A DNA stretch of 46,382 bases from Planctomycetaceae bacterium (lineage in GTDB: Bacteria; Planctomycetota; Planctomycetia; Planctomycetales; Planctomycetaceae): the NCBI GenBank assembly GCA_014762625.1, contig JABURQ010000027.1, forward strand, positions 1-46,382, given 5' to 3'. Position 1 is the stretch's first letter. The number at the start of each line of letters is the position of its first letter. Below the pieces are notes generated by a model that did no database searches, was not told where the DNA came from, and saw nothing but the letters and a program-made list of their open reading frames with translations. Shown one piece after another: positions 36,131-43,991 of this stretch. The translations under genes and the position numbers were made by a program.

Positions 36131-37594
36131 TCAGGCTGTTTTTTCTTCCATCAATTGATGCTTTTTCAACTTTTTGTACAGCCCCACGCGACTGATGCCA
36201 AGTGCCTTGGCGGTGTCAGTTCGACTATTCTGATTGGCTTTGAGCGTTTGAATCAGTATTTCGCGTTCATTCTGGGCAATGCGAACCGCCAAGGTCTCAT
36301 TGGTATCCGTGTCGGCAGGAACGGCGGCCTCGCTTGGCTGCTCGACGTGCATCTTATCCGTTCGTGTTTGTGTATTCGTGTCGGGATCATCGGGCGGCAC
36401 CTGCCCCGTCCTGACTTGACTCGTAAGATGATCGATCCGCAACTCCCGATTATCGGAAAACAGGACGGCACGTCGTAGCTGATTTTTCAGTTCCCTGAGA
36501 TTTCCGGGCCAACCATAGCCTTCCAGAGAGTCCAAGAATTCCTGATGAATGTAATCAATCGAGATTTCATACTCTTGACAGAGGTTCTCAATCATTCGGA
36601 GCGCCAAGGGTATGATATCTGGCTTCCGTTCTCGGAGAGGTGGTAGTCGAAACTGAAGCACATTGAGGCGATAGTACAGATCCGGTCGAAACTTTTCCTG
36701 CTCCACAAGATCCTCGAGAGGAACGTTGGAAGCTACGATGAGACGTGCACTAGTCGTCTGAGTGTTCGTGGACCCGACTGTTTCAAATTCGCCGGTTTCG
36801 ATCACTCGCAATAATTTCGCTTGTTCAGGCGGGCCCAAGAGATCAATCTCGTCCAGCAACAGCGTCCCACCGTTGGCTGCCTCAAACCGGCCAATCCGGG
36901 AGCGGTCCGCTCCAGTGAAGGCCCCACGGGTGTGACCAAATAGTTCACTCTCAATCAGTTCTTTTGGTAGCGCCCCACAAGCTACGGTGTGAAAAACACC
37001 ATCACAACGGGAAGAGAGCCGGTGCATGAGATTCGCCAGCGTTGTTTTTCCCGAACCAGTTTCTCCAATCAACATTAGTGTCACATTGTGTCGAGCAATC
37101 TTTTCAAGCTGCTTGAGAACCGGCACCATGGTTGGTGTGAATGTCTCAATAAAGACATTTTCGCCTCCAATACGTACCCCGTTTCGATTCCTCGAAACCG
37201 GAGAATCTCCCTCTAAGTGCTTCACCAGCGACTTATGCAAATTTTCGGGCGTACAGCAGTCTCTGGTATAATCAAGAAATCCATCAACCAGTCTAAAGAC
37301 AGGCTCCGCTAGACTACGAGAGTGGATACCATCAGTAATCCCCACGAATCTCCAGTCACTCTCTGAAAACTCGGACAGTAGCTCAAGACAGGGAATCCGT
37401 TGACATTGCTGAGCTTGCGGTCTCAAATCCATCACCACCACGGCACTTTCCTTGAACTCAAGCGCTTGACGGAGCTTTCCAAGCTCCTCCTTCTCGCATA
37501 GAACGAGATCCTCAGACAATGCAGGAACGCTCTCGAAAAGATCGCGAATTTGCTGAGAATGAGTAAGGAGGTAGACGGTTCTGGAGTCGCACAT
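36131..37594 (-). CDS. Sigma-54 enhancer-binding protein with degenerate receiver-like N-terminus
   Basis: 487 residues. The AAA+ domain has Walker A GETGSGKT (177-184), the sigma-54 contact loop GAFTGA (224-229), Walker B LLLDEID (245-251) and the arginine-finger region RPDLYYRLNVLQFRLPPLRER. A C-terminal Fis-type helix-turn-helix (RTDTAKALGISRVGLYKKLKKH) reads DNA upstream. The first 130 residues resemble a response regulator receiver: Asp56 sits where the phosphorylated Asp should be (VVVMDLRP), but the acidic pair of strand 1 is missing (YLLTHSQ) and there is no clear Lys, so phosphorylation is doubtful. Three sigma-54 promoters nearby are its probable targets. It is transcribed opposite to cpaB-tadC and has its own upstream region at 37595-37919. 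Confidence 0.94.
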   Translation of the reverse strand: MCDSRTVYLLTHSQQIRDLFESVPALSEDLVLCEKEELGKLRQALEFKESAVVVMDLRPQAQQCQRIPCLELLSEFSESDWRFVGITDGIHSRSLAEPVFRLVDGFLDYTRDCCTPENLHKSLVKHLEGDSPVSRNRNGVRIGGENVFIETFTPTMVPVLKQLEKIARHNVTLMLIGETGSGKTTLANLMHRLSSRCDGVFHTVACGALPKELIESELFGHTRGAFTGADRSRIGRFEAANGGTLLLDEIDLLGPPEQAKLLRVIETGEFETVGSTNTQTTSARLIVASNVPLEDLVEQEKFRPDLYYRLNVLQFRLPPLRERKPDIIPLALRMIENLCQEYEISIDYIHQEFLDSLEGYGWPGNLRELKNQLRRAVLFSDNRELRIDHLTSQVRTGQVPPDDPDTNTQTRTDKMHVEQPSEAAVPADTDTNETLAVRIAQNEREILIQTLKANQNSRTDTAKALGISRVGLYKKLKKHQLMEEKTA

Positions 37595-37919
37595 AGTGAT
37601 GTTGGTCGCCAGAAGCTCTTGAGCCTCCGGTTGAATTTTGAATCTGCAGAATTGTGTAAACAGGTATAGTCGGAGTTGTTAAAATGGGAATTTTGTTGAA
37701 TTTTGCAGATTTTGAAAAAACAGCTTGACGGATCCGCTTTCGTGAGAAATCCTACCATCAGGTGGGGATTTTATGTAAAACACAAAATTGGCCATTTAGT
37801 TAAAATGTTGCAAATATTCAATCTGGATGCTAATTTTCCACACGATGTTCAGTATTATCAACGGTTTTGTACAGTAACCGCCTCTCGCCACTCTTAGGGA
37901 TACCCCCCCCATTTAATAC
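37595..37919. other. AT-rich upstream region of the sigma-54 activator gene
   Basis: 325 bases, AT-rich, no reading frame. It must carry the promoter of the minus-strand activator gene; no -24/-12 element with acceptable bases was found, so the activator is probably not self-activated through sigma-54. Confidence 0.5.
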
Positions 37920-38426
37920 TCAAAGAGGGATGAGAGTTCTGGACTCCATCAATATGTCAGCGACGATAATGCTCCACGTCGCAATGGTGACGGGCAACGC
38001 TAACGCGACCCCCTGCTCTTCGATTTCTCCAGATTGGGCGTTTGATTTCTGGAGGTAAGCATGACGAAAACGATTAAACACCGTGAATATCAACACCAAC
38101 ATCATGCTGAAGATAAGAACGTAAAGTGTAGGGCGAAATCCCAACCAAACGCCGAGAGCCCCCATCAGTTTGGCGTCTCCGCCACCCCCTCCCCCCGTTA
38201 ACCAAAGGACAAAAAACGTCCCGAATCCCAGCACAAAACCGAGTCCACTATTCCCCAATCCCTCCCAGCCATGGGACAGATATTGGAAAACCAGACCGAG
38301 AATTAAAGCGGCCAGATTGAGTCCATTGGGAATCTGACGAGTTCTAAGATCGCTCACGGTAGCCCATGAGGTAAAAACCCCTAGGCTCAGAGAAGTAATG
38401 ATTTCTGCTGTGGTGAGGTGGTGCAT
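37920..38426 (-). CDS. cpaA: Prepilin peptidase CpaA/TadV (A24 family)
   Basis: 168 residues, typical of the small Tad prepilin peptidases without the methylase domain. The two catalytic aspartates are seen: Asp26 in VSDLRTRQIPN and Asp84 in the GGGGGGDAKLMGALG stretch (GxGD motif). About six hydrophobic spans. It cuts the leaders of the Flp pilins and TadE/F-like proteins in the membrane. The start is 6 bases after the stop of the 42-residue protein; it is the last gene of the minus-strand operon from 39451. Confidence 0.94.
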   Translation of the reverse strand: MHHLTTAEIITSLSLGVFTSWATVSDLRTRQIPNGLNLAALILGLVFQYLSHGWEGLGNSGLGFVLGFGTFFVLWLTGGGGGGDAKLMGALGVWLGFRPTLYVLIFSMMLVLIFTVFNRFRHAYLQKSNAQSGEIEEQGVALALPVTIATWSIIVADILMESRTLIPL

Positions 38427-38432
38427 GTTTCG

Positions 38433-38561
38433 TCAATCCCCGTTGGCTTCAGAAGTAATTCGTCGCTTTCGGGTCACGATTCGGACCGCAATCAGCAGGG
38501 CCACCGAAAGACAAACAAATTGGATCATCCAAATCACTAATTCTCGAAGAATCGGTTGCAT
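38433..38561 (-). CDS. Small single-span membrane protein in the Tad operon
   Basis: 42 residues, below common length cut-offs. ATG at 38559-38561 with GGAG seven bases before it, placed inside the last codons of the upstream TadE-like gene, only 4 bases after its stop; the stop TGA lies 6 bases before the prepilin peptidase start. The protein is MQPILREL, then one hydrophobic helix (VIWMIQFVCLSVALLIAV), then a basic tail (RIVTRKRRITSEANGD), a good positive-inside membrane anchor. Its place and coupling suggest a part in pilus assembly or in protecting the peptidase, but I recognise no family. Confidence 0.72.
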   Translation of the reverse strand: MQPILRELVIWMIQFVCLSVALLIAVRIVTRKRRITSEANGD

Positions 38562-38565
38562 GTTG

Positions 38566-39123
38566 TTACTCCAGTAGACATGTCGAACGGACGTCGAAAA
38601 TGGCTCCGTCTATTGAGAATCCAAACATCTCTAACCAGTCAGGCACTGGCCTGACGCCTGCCAAGTCGGTCACAGGAGTCCGAACAGTCACGCGAACCTG
38701 ATTAGTTCCAGGGAGATCTGGGGTCACCGCGAGATCGGAATCTCCATATTCAAAAGACATGTTTGAGACCTCGGTTCGATCGGGAATCGTGATCTCCCCA
38801 TACTGAATCAACAGATAGGCTTCCCCAAGACCACTGGCAGATCCTGATTGATCCAACTCGATTTGATGAACTGCCAGGAATTCTTTCATCGCATCATTGA
38901 CCGAGATAGCGTTATTGGGCTCCGCGCCAAATTCAGCCGCGTGCCTGGAACCTTCGATGGCCGCGGAAGTGACGGCTTGGCTCACTAGCAATAGGATTCC
39001 AAACTCGAAGACGGCGAAGATGATAATCAGCAAGAAGGGCAGACAGAGAATGAATTCAAGCGTGACGACACCACGCCGCCGAGGGCGAGGCGAAAACGGA
39101 AGACTCAAACAGTGTGATTTCAT
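38566..39123 (-). CDS. TadE-like pseudopilin 1
   Basis: 185 residues. TadE signature near the N-terminus: RPRRRGVVTLEFILCLPFLLIIIFAVFEFGILLL, with the cleavage site at RRG and the conserved E five residues after it, then a membrane helix and LVSQAVTSAAIEGSRHAAEFGA, the conserved post-helix line of TadE-like proteins. The remaining about 110 residues are a soluble domain. It is processed by the prepilin peptidase and is thought to aid pilus assembly as a minor subunit. It follows the Flp pilin gene (148 bases) and overlaps nothing; 4 bases separate it from the small protein. Confidence 0.92.
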   Translation of the reverse strand: MKSHCLSLPFSPRPRRRGVVTLEFILCLPFLLIIIFAVFEFGILLLVSQAVTSAAIEGSRHAAEFGAEPNNAISVNDAMKEFLAVHQIELDQSGSASGLGEAYLLIQYGEITIPDRTEVSNMSFEYGDSDLAVTPDLPGTNQVRVTVRTPVTDLAGVRPVPDWLEMFGFSIDGAIFDVRSTCLLE

Positions 39124-39271
39124 CTGATGTCACCCAACAATTAACGTGAGATAACAAGTACTGTTTCCCATGGTTAACAACTCGTAAACTCAAGCCGACA
39201 CCGGTTTACACGCGAGGCGACCTGCCTCCTGCGATCCCTGTAACATCAACGATCAATGTGAGTTACCTCTC

Positions 39272-39451
39272 CTAGATCACGATCGAACTGATCGCATCCG
39301 CCAAATCAAACAGCTCGGAAACCAACGCCGACCGCACGGTTACAAGTCCGACGATAACGCCGATTCCCACAATGGTTAGCAGGAGAATGTACTCAACAAA
39401 AACGGAACCTTTGCGGTGATTCTGTCTTTTTCCCCACGTCCTTCGAATCAT
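39272..39451 (-). CDS. flp: Canonical Flp-type pilin, 59 residues
   Basis: 59 residues, below common length cut-offs. AGGA lies eight bases before the ATG at 39449-39451. The basic leader MIRRTWGKRQNHRKG ends in Gly15, and the cut product starts SVFVEYILLL with Glu at +5 and Tyr at +6, the exact class III (Flp) prepilin mark (G, then x4-E-Y). One hydrophobic helix follows (LLLTIVGIGVIVGL) and the chain ends after a short amphipathic part (RSALVSELFDLADAISSIVI), all typical of Flp. It is the first gene of the operon flp - tadE-like - small protein - cpaA. Its leader is only about 40 bases from the sigma-54 promoter at 39501-39516. A weak hairpin (39214-39228) lies after its stop. Confidence 0.9.
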   Translation of the reverse strand: MIRRTWGKRQNHRKGSVFVEYILLLTIVGIGVIVGLVTVRSALVSELFDLADAISSIVI

Positions 39452-39500
39452 GATACCAGTCCTAATAAGGGCCTTCGATTAACAACTGATCTGGAACAGA

Positions 39501-39516
39501 AGCATTGCGAATGCCA
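39501..39516 (-). promoter_or_regulatory. Sigma-54 promoter of the flp operon
   Basis: Read on the minus strand: TGGCATTCGCAATGCT against TGGCACGNNNNTTGCA. TGGCA matches, the GG (39514-39515) and GC (39502-39503) pairs have the exact spacing, and the T before GC is kept. Transcription would start near 39490, about 39 bases before the Flp ATG. It diverges from the forward promoter at 39559. Confidence 0.72.
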
Positions 39517-39558
39517 ATTCTGATTTCTCTGACAGATTTCCAAGTATTTTATTGGGAA

Positions 39559-39574
39559 CGGCACCAAAACTGCA
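39559..39574 (+). promoter_or_regulatory. Sigma-54 promoter of the forward TadE operon
   Basis: CGGCACCAAAACTGCA against TGGCACGNNNNTTGCA: GGCAC and TGCA match and the GG (39560-39561) and GC (39572-39573) are 12 bases apart. Transcription would begin near 39585, which leaves room for a leader before the ATG at 39630 but not for an ATG at 39552. Confidence 0.75.
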
Positions 39575-39629
39575 TTTTCAGTCAGCCATGAGAAACTTCA
39601 CAGCACGACACAATGGACCTTGGAAAGCG

Positions 39630-40139
39630 ATGAGCTCCCCGCGCGTTTGTCGCGGAGTTGTCACACTGGAAGTCATTCTCACTTTCCCCATCATCTTTAT
39701 CCTGTTTTTGTCCGTCATCGAATTTGGCATGCTCTATACGCTTTCTCAGCAAGTGGCATTCGCCAGCCGCTATGGCGCTAAAATCGCTTCCGAGGAGGTC
39801 GTCGCGGGAATCCCGTCTCTCAACACCAGCGGAGGAGGAAGCCGGTTGAGATTAGCCATCGATCAACACCTCAGCGAAGCCGGTGTTTCGGAATCCTGTT
39901 CCGTCACGCTGCAACACAATGTCGGTGGTCTCGCAGAAACACAAATCGATAGTCCGGCGACACCTGCTGATTGCGAATGCGTTGCTCACGTAGACTATTA
40001 TCCTTTCGGACAACCGTATGTCCGCGTCACGGTCTGCGTGGATGTCTCGGAAAACATTCCTGATCTTCTCGGGAGTTTCGGGTTTTCGATCGACGACACC
40101 ATTATCGAAGTCTCCACGACTTTTGCCTATGAGAACTAA
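39630..40139 (+). CDS. TadE-like pseudopilin 2
   Basis: 169 residues from ATG 39630, which has GGAAA four bases before it and lies just after the cleavage-leader MSSPRVCRGVVTLEVIL; the predicted transcription start near 39585 speaks against the longer starts at 39552 and, less strongly, 39588. TadE features: RGVVTLEV (Glu after the cut site), a membrane helix (ILTFPIIFILFLSVIEFGMLYTL) and the following SQQVAFASRYGAKIASEEV. The soluble part has four Cys (ESCSV, DCECV, VCVDV). It is similar in layout to the pseudopilin at 38566 but from the opposite strand. The next gene starts 13 bases after its stop. Confidence 0.9.
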   Translation: MSSPRVCRGVVTLEVILTFPIIFILFLSVIEFGMLYTLSQQVAFASRYGAKIASEEVVAGIPSLNTSGGGSRLRLAIDQHLSEAGVSESCSVTLQHNVGGLAETQIDSPATPADCECVAHVDYYPFGQPYVRVTVCVDVSENIPDLLGSFGFSIDDTIIEVSTTFAYEN

Positions 40140-40152
40140 AAGGCATACGTTT

Positions 40153-41514
40153 ATGCGCAGGTTTTTCGAATTCCCGAACCCAAGTGCTGCGAGTGATCGC
40201 CGCGGAATCGCCACGCTATGGCTGATCTTGGGATTTCCTGTTTTTCTGCTGCTGTTCGGTGTGCTGATCGAAATTGCCAACTTGTGGTTAGCGAGAGTCG
40301 AACTCAAAAATGCATTGGATGCGGTCAGCTTGGCCGCCGTTCAGCATTGGGCGGAAACAGCGGCTCCCAATAACCCCGCCGACACGCTCCCGGCTCGTCA
40401 AGTCGGCGTCTCCTACGCCAATGCGAATGATGTGGTTGGTGTCCCTTTAGCCCTCGATGATAACTTTCTACTGGGAGGCGTGCCGAATCAAAATGCATCC
40501 TGCACCGGGGATCTGGTTTTCGGAGCCGTGGATATCAGCGACATTACCAATATTGTCTTCGATGCGGATATTCGCCCGAGTTGTTCTTCGGGAGGGAAAG
40601 TTCGCATTGATGTCACGAAGTCTGACAGCGGTAACGCCACGATCCCCAGAATGCTCGGCATTTTTTACGAGGATGGTGACCCGAATGTGTATATCAGTCG
40701 TGTTGATTTCACGATTCCCGATTTTCCAGGCCGTGACAACCAACAACCCTACTGGTTCGGAGATTTTGGTTCACCCGGGCAGACACCGGTCGTTTCGATT
40801 TTTGACGGTTCCGATAATTTGAATCTCTTCAACAACGTAAAGACTCCATTGAATCCGCCGAGCGGATCAGAAACGACTGATGTTCGCGGAATGGATCCAT
40901 CGGCCTCAAGCTACCCAGGGAGCGGCGATCCACAATCCCAATCCGTGTGGAACAATCCCAACAACAATGGCGACATTTGGTTTTCGTTCTCGAATCTGAT
41001 CAACTTCCGTAGCGACCGTTATCGAACGTTGTCCATCAATTTTTCCGATGACACATTCAATCCCCCGGCAGATCCCGAGGATGAGACGACTATCGAATTT
41101 GTTAGATTTGGAGCCTCCATTAATAACCTCGGACCTCCAGCTCTCGACGGAGCCTATGCTGCTCAGAACAACAATGAGGGGGACAACTTCGGATATCCGC
41201 CAAATCCAGTCCAGGTTTCGATTTTATTCAGAAATCGACTGACCGGAGAAGAAGAGGTCTGCAACACGGTATTTGTCGACACCGACCTGAATCCGCTAGA
41301 CAATCAGGCAGTGGCCTTTTGTGAAAATGCCGGTAACGCTTATTTTGGGGTGAGAGCCCAAGATACAACAGCGGTACACAGCATCTGGTCGGATCTGTTG
41401 GGCATTCCATTGGGACCGTATGACGTGTCCGCCCGCTCGGATGCGATGTATGACTGCCGCTTCGGCTCTCCCCGGTTGGTCCACATTACGACGTTCCTCT
41501 GCACGGAACCGTGA
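40153..41514 (+). CDS. tadG: TadG-like pseudopilin-type protein with long soluble domain
   Basis: 453 residues from ATG 40153 (AAAAGG nine bases before); an ATG at 40129 overlapping the upstream stop is the alternative. The N-terminal mark is DRRGIATLWLILGFPVFLLLFGVLIEIANLWLARVELKNALDAVSLAAVQHWAE, the Tad N-domain as in TadG/TadF with the processing site at RRG. The Glu expected a few residues after the cut is not there (ATLWLIL), so cleavage may not occur. The long remainder is beta-rich with Asn/Pro-rich strands, no VWA MIDAS motif seen. It may form the tip or an outer scaffold of the pilus. It follows the TadE-like gene by 13 bases. Confidence 0.83.
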   Translation: MRRFFEFPNPSAASDRRGIATLWLILGFPVFLLLFGVLIEIANLWLARVELKNALDAVSLAAVQHWAETAAPNNPADTLPARQVGVSYANANDVVGVPLALDDNFLLGGVPNQNASCTGDLVFGAVDISDITNIVFDADIRPSCSSGGKVRIDVTKSDSGNATIPRMLGIFYEDGDPNVYISRVDFTIPDFPGRDNQQPYWFGDFGSPGQTPVVSIFDGSDNLNLFNNVKTPLNPPSGSETTDVRGMDPSASSYPGSGDPQSQSVWNNPNNNGDIWFSFSNLINFRSDRYRTLSINFSDDTFNPPADPEDETTIEFVRFGASINNLGPPALDGAYAAQNNNEGDNFGYPPNPVQVSILFRNRLTGEEEVCNTVFVDTDLNPLDNQAVAFCENAGNAYFGVRAQDTTAVHSIWSDLLGIPLGPYDVSARSDAMYDCRFGSPRLVHITTFLCTEP

Positions 41515-41635
41515 ACCTCGCGTCAGTACCTGTGACCTGCCAGAAGTGTATCTGAATCACTTTGTCCAGTATTCTTACCGGATAAGTTGAACATTTCTCT
41601 GATATTTCGACAGATTTTCATAATTTTGAATTATG

Positions 41636-41651
41636 TGGTTATGCTTACGCA
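41636..41651 (+). promoter_or_regulatory. Weak sigma-54-like site before the secretin gene
   Basis: TGGTTATGCTTACGCA has the invariant GG and GC at the right spacing and the final A, but not the CAC of the -24 box nor TT before GC. The transcription start would be near 41662, 15 bases before the ATG at 41677. Only a faint candidate. Confidence 0.25.
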
Positions 41652-41676
41652 ATCAACTGGTCGATAGCGAGAATGA

Positions 41677-43323
41677 ATGGAGCAGATTTGGACATGGTGT
41701 ACCTTCAACGGACTGTATCAGGCCATGATACCTCAGCAACTTAATCTCAAAACAATCTTCTGTTGTTTCCCTATTGCGGTCACATTTTTATTAAGTGACT
41801 GCGGGGATTCACGTTTAGCGGCTCAGTCGGTGGCTAGTCCACAACTGAACCAGAAAGTCAAGAATCTCGTCGAAAGCGTGATTGAGCCCGAAGTCGAAAT
41901 CACCCTTGCTAAGCGAAGGTCGAAAATTATTCGTCTGAAAGAAGATGTATATCGGGTAGCAATCGCCGACCCTAGCCTGCTCGATGTGACGGCTTTCGGA
42001 ACTCGTGAAGTGGAATTTATTGGAAAAGAAGAGGGAACCACGAGCGTGACTCTGTGGCTCGGATCGGAGGACCGACCTCAGAGTCTGGGCGTACTTGTGA
42101 CAGTAACCAAAGATACGGGCGTCGAAGATTTGAGACGAATGGAATATTCGGAACTCCAAGCACGGATTAATGAATTATTTCCTGGCAGTCGAGTCCAGTT
42201 AATTCCTATTGCGGACAAATTAATCGTTCGCGGTCAAGCACGTGACGAACAGGATGCAGTCCAGATTCTTGCTCTGTTGAGAAAATCACAAGGTGGTTCA
42301 TCCAACCTAGGCGTCTATCAAAACGCCTCGCCGGTTCGGGGTGTAGCTGCAGATCCTTCTATGGATGAACCTCAAGAGACGCGGGGCGTATCAGTCGTGA
42401 ACATGCTCCGTGTAACGGGTGAAAAACAGGTGATGTTGAAAGTCCGGATTGCTGAACTCAAACGTTCCGCGATACGGGAATTGGGAGTTGATATCAAAGA
42501 ATTGCAAATTGGGGATGTGAGTATCGCTAGCGTTCTCAATTCGGCGATGTCTGGAAATGTCGGCGTTATGGGAACTTTTGATGACTTGTCATTTGATCTT
42601 GTCATTCGAGCACTGATCGGAACGGGAACAGCGAAAATTCTTGCGGAACCGAATCTGGTTGTGGTGAGCGGTCAAACAGCAAACTTTATCGCAGGTGGTG
42701 AATTTGCAGTTCCAACAGCCGTAGGGGTTGATGGCGTCAGTGCTGCTTCAACATCGTTCAAGGGGTTCGGTACGCAATTGACATTCACGCCAACCGTTCT
42801 GGATAAAGATCGCATTCGTCTGAATGTCTCTCCTACCTTCTCAACATTGAATAAAACCAATAGCGTCAATGGCATTTTCGGTCTCGATTCACGATCCGTT
42901 TCGACCACGGTTGAACTTCGAGAAGGACAGGTGCTGGCGATTGCTGGATTGTTGCAAGAACAACAACGTGGTCAAAAAAATCAGATTCCCGGTTTGGGTC
43001 GCGTGCCCCTGTTGAATGCTGCCACTTCTGATAAGAGTATTTCCCGTGATGAAACAGAGTTGTTGATTCTGGTGTCACCTGAATTGGTGCATCCATTGGA
43101 TCCGGAAGAAGCCCCAAACTTGCTCCCAGGCATGGAGGTGACGGAGCCAGATAACTTTGATTTCTTTTATCATGGGGCCATTGAAGGCGATCCGTTTACG
43201 CCGTTTCGAAGTACGATGTACGAGAATGCTTTGACCCGTCAGCGTATCGGCCCCAAGTGTCCAGCGATTACAATTCAAACCGAAAACTATTACCTATCAG
43301 GTCCCCACGGCTTTAGCGAATAA
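41677..43323 (+). CDS. cpaC: Tad pilus secretin CpaC (RcpA)
   Basis: 548 residues; ATG 41725 (MIPQQLNLKTIF) is an alternative that would give a more usual signal peptide. The periplasmic part has the pilus N-domain (RSKIIRLKEDVYRVAIADPSLLDVTAFGTREVEFIGKEEGTTSVTLW) and a BON-like fold (VQLIPIADKLIVRGQARDEQDAVQIL). The secretin domain follows: GTGTAKILAEPNLVVVSGQTANFIAGGEFAVP, LTFTPTVLDKDRIRLNVSPTFSTL and the C-terminal QIPGLGRVPLLNA...ETELLILVSPELV. It forms the outer-membrane channel of the Tad pilus. A Tyr-rich C-terminal extension of about 60 residues follows the secretin end. Confidence 0.94.
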   Translation: MEQIWTWCTFNGLYQAMIPQQLNLKTIFCCFPIAVTFLLSDCGDSRLAAQSVASPQLNQKVKNLVESVIEPEVEITLAKRRSKIIRLKEDVYRVAIADPSLLDVTAFGTREVEFIGKEEGTTSVTLWLGSEDRPQSLGVLVTVTKDTGVEDLRRMEYSELQARINELFPGSRVQLIPIADKLIVRGQARDEQDAVQILALLRKSQGGSSNLGVYQNASPVRGVAADPSMDEPQETRGVSVVNMLRVTGEKQVMLKVRIAELKRSAIRELGVDIKELQIGDVSIASVLNSAMSGNVGVMGTFDDLSFDLVIRALIGTGTAKILAEPNLVVVSGQTANFIAGGEFAVPTAVGVDGVSAASTSFKGFGTQLTFTPTVLDKDRIRLNVSPTFSTLNKTNSVNGIFGLDSRSVSTTVELREGQVLAIAGLLQEQQRGQKNQIPGLGRVPLLNAATSDKSISRDETELLILVSPELVHPLDPEEAPNLLPGMEVTEPDNFDFFYHGAIEGDPFTPFRSTMYENALTRQRIGPKCPAITIQTENYYLSGPHGFSE

Positions 43324-43381
43324 TCTCTCTTTCGGTTTTCTGGATTATTGTTCGGTTCAGTCTACCGAGTAGGAACGAAGC

Positions 43382-43939
43382 ATGAATTCCAAGTCTCATA
43401 AACAGAATTCTCTCTTATTGATCTTATGTGTCTGCGTCGTCATTACTCTCCCGAGTTGTAAGCACCACACGGTGATAGATACTGGAGTTGTACGCCTGGG
43501 AGATGTGAGCGATCGTTTCTGGCAAAAACAGGAAGATAATTCGGAAGCGTCTGAATTCATTATCCATGAACATGAATTCGTTGCGAATACGATTCGCTTG
43601 AATCAAGGAGGAGAAGATCATCTCAAGCAAATCGCTGCTCGAATGATCCGGGATCAGTATCCCATCATCGTTGAACGCAGTTCGATGAGCCCGTCAGACG
43701 GAAAATACAATTACCCTGTGGCCAATGATCCCCAACTGGACATGAGACGTCGAGAAATGGTGATTCGCGTCCTTCAATCAATGGGTCGACCAGACGCCGA
43801 ACAACGGGTCGTGGTCGCTCCCGTGTATTCTCCTGGTTTCCAGGTGTTCGAGGCCGAACGCGCCTACGGACGCGGGTTTTCCGGTTACCGTGGCTATTCT
43901 GGCGGATTTGGAGGGTTCTCTAGTCGCGCCGGATTCTGA
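43382..43939 (+). CDS. CpaD/OmpA-like Tad lipoprotein
   Basis: 185 residues. A lipoprotein signal ends in LPSC (Cys26). The core (residues about 60-150) has NQGGEDHLKQIAARMIRDQYPIIVERSS and DPQLDMRRREMVIRVLQSMGRPDAEQRVVVAPVYSPG, a shape like the OmpA-type CpaD/TadD-region lipoproteins that accompany the secretin. The end is Gly/Tyr/Arg-rich (YGRGFSGYRGYSGGFGGFSS). It is placed 58 bases after the secretin gene and 52 bases before the TPR gene, as for a pilotin-like partner. The assignment to CpaD rests mainly on location and rough similarity. Confidence 0.7.
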   Translation: MNSKSHKQNSLLLILCVCVVITLPSCKHHTVIDTGVVRLGDVSDRFWQKQEDNSEASEFIIHEHEFVANTIRLNQGGEDHLKQIAARMIRDQYPIIVERSSMSPSDGKYNYPVANDPQLDMRRREMVIRVLQSMGRPDAEQRVVVAPVYSPGFQVFEAERAYGRGFSGYRGYSGGFGGFSSRAGF

Positions 43940-43991
43940 AGCAACTAGTACCCACATTAAGTTTAAGGTTCTCACGGAAGAAAGCCACTCT

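Noticed and set aside
39214-39228. Hairpin GAGGC-GACCT-GCCTC after the flp gene
   Set aside because: Only a 5-bp stem and no T-run on either strand; too weak to call a terminator.
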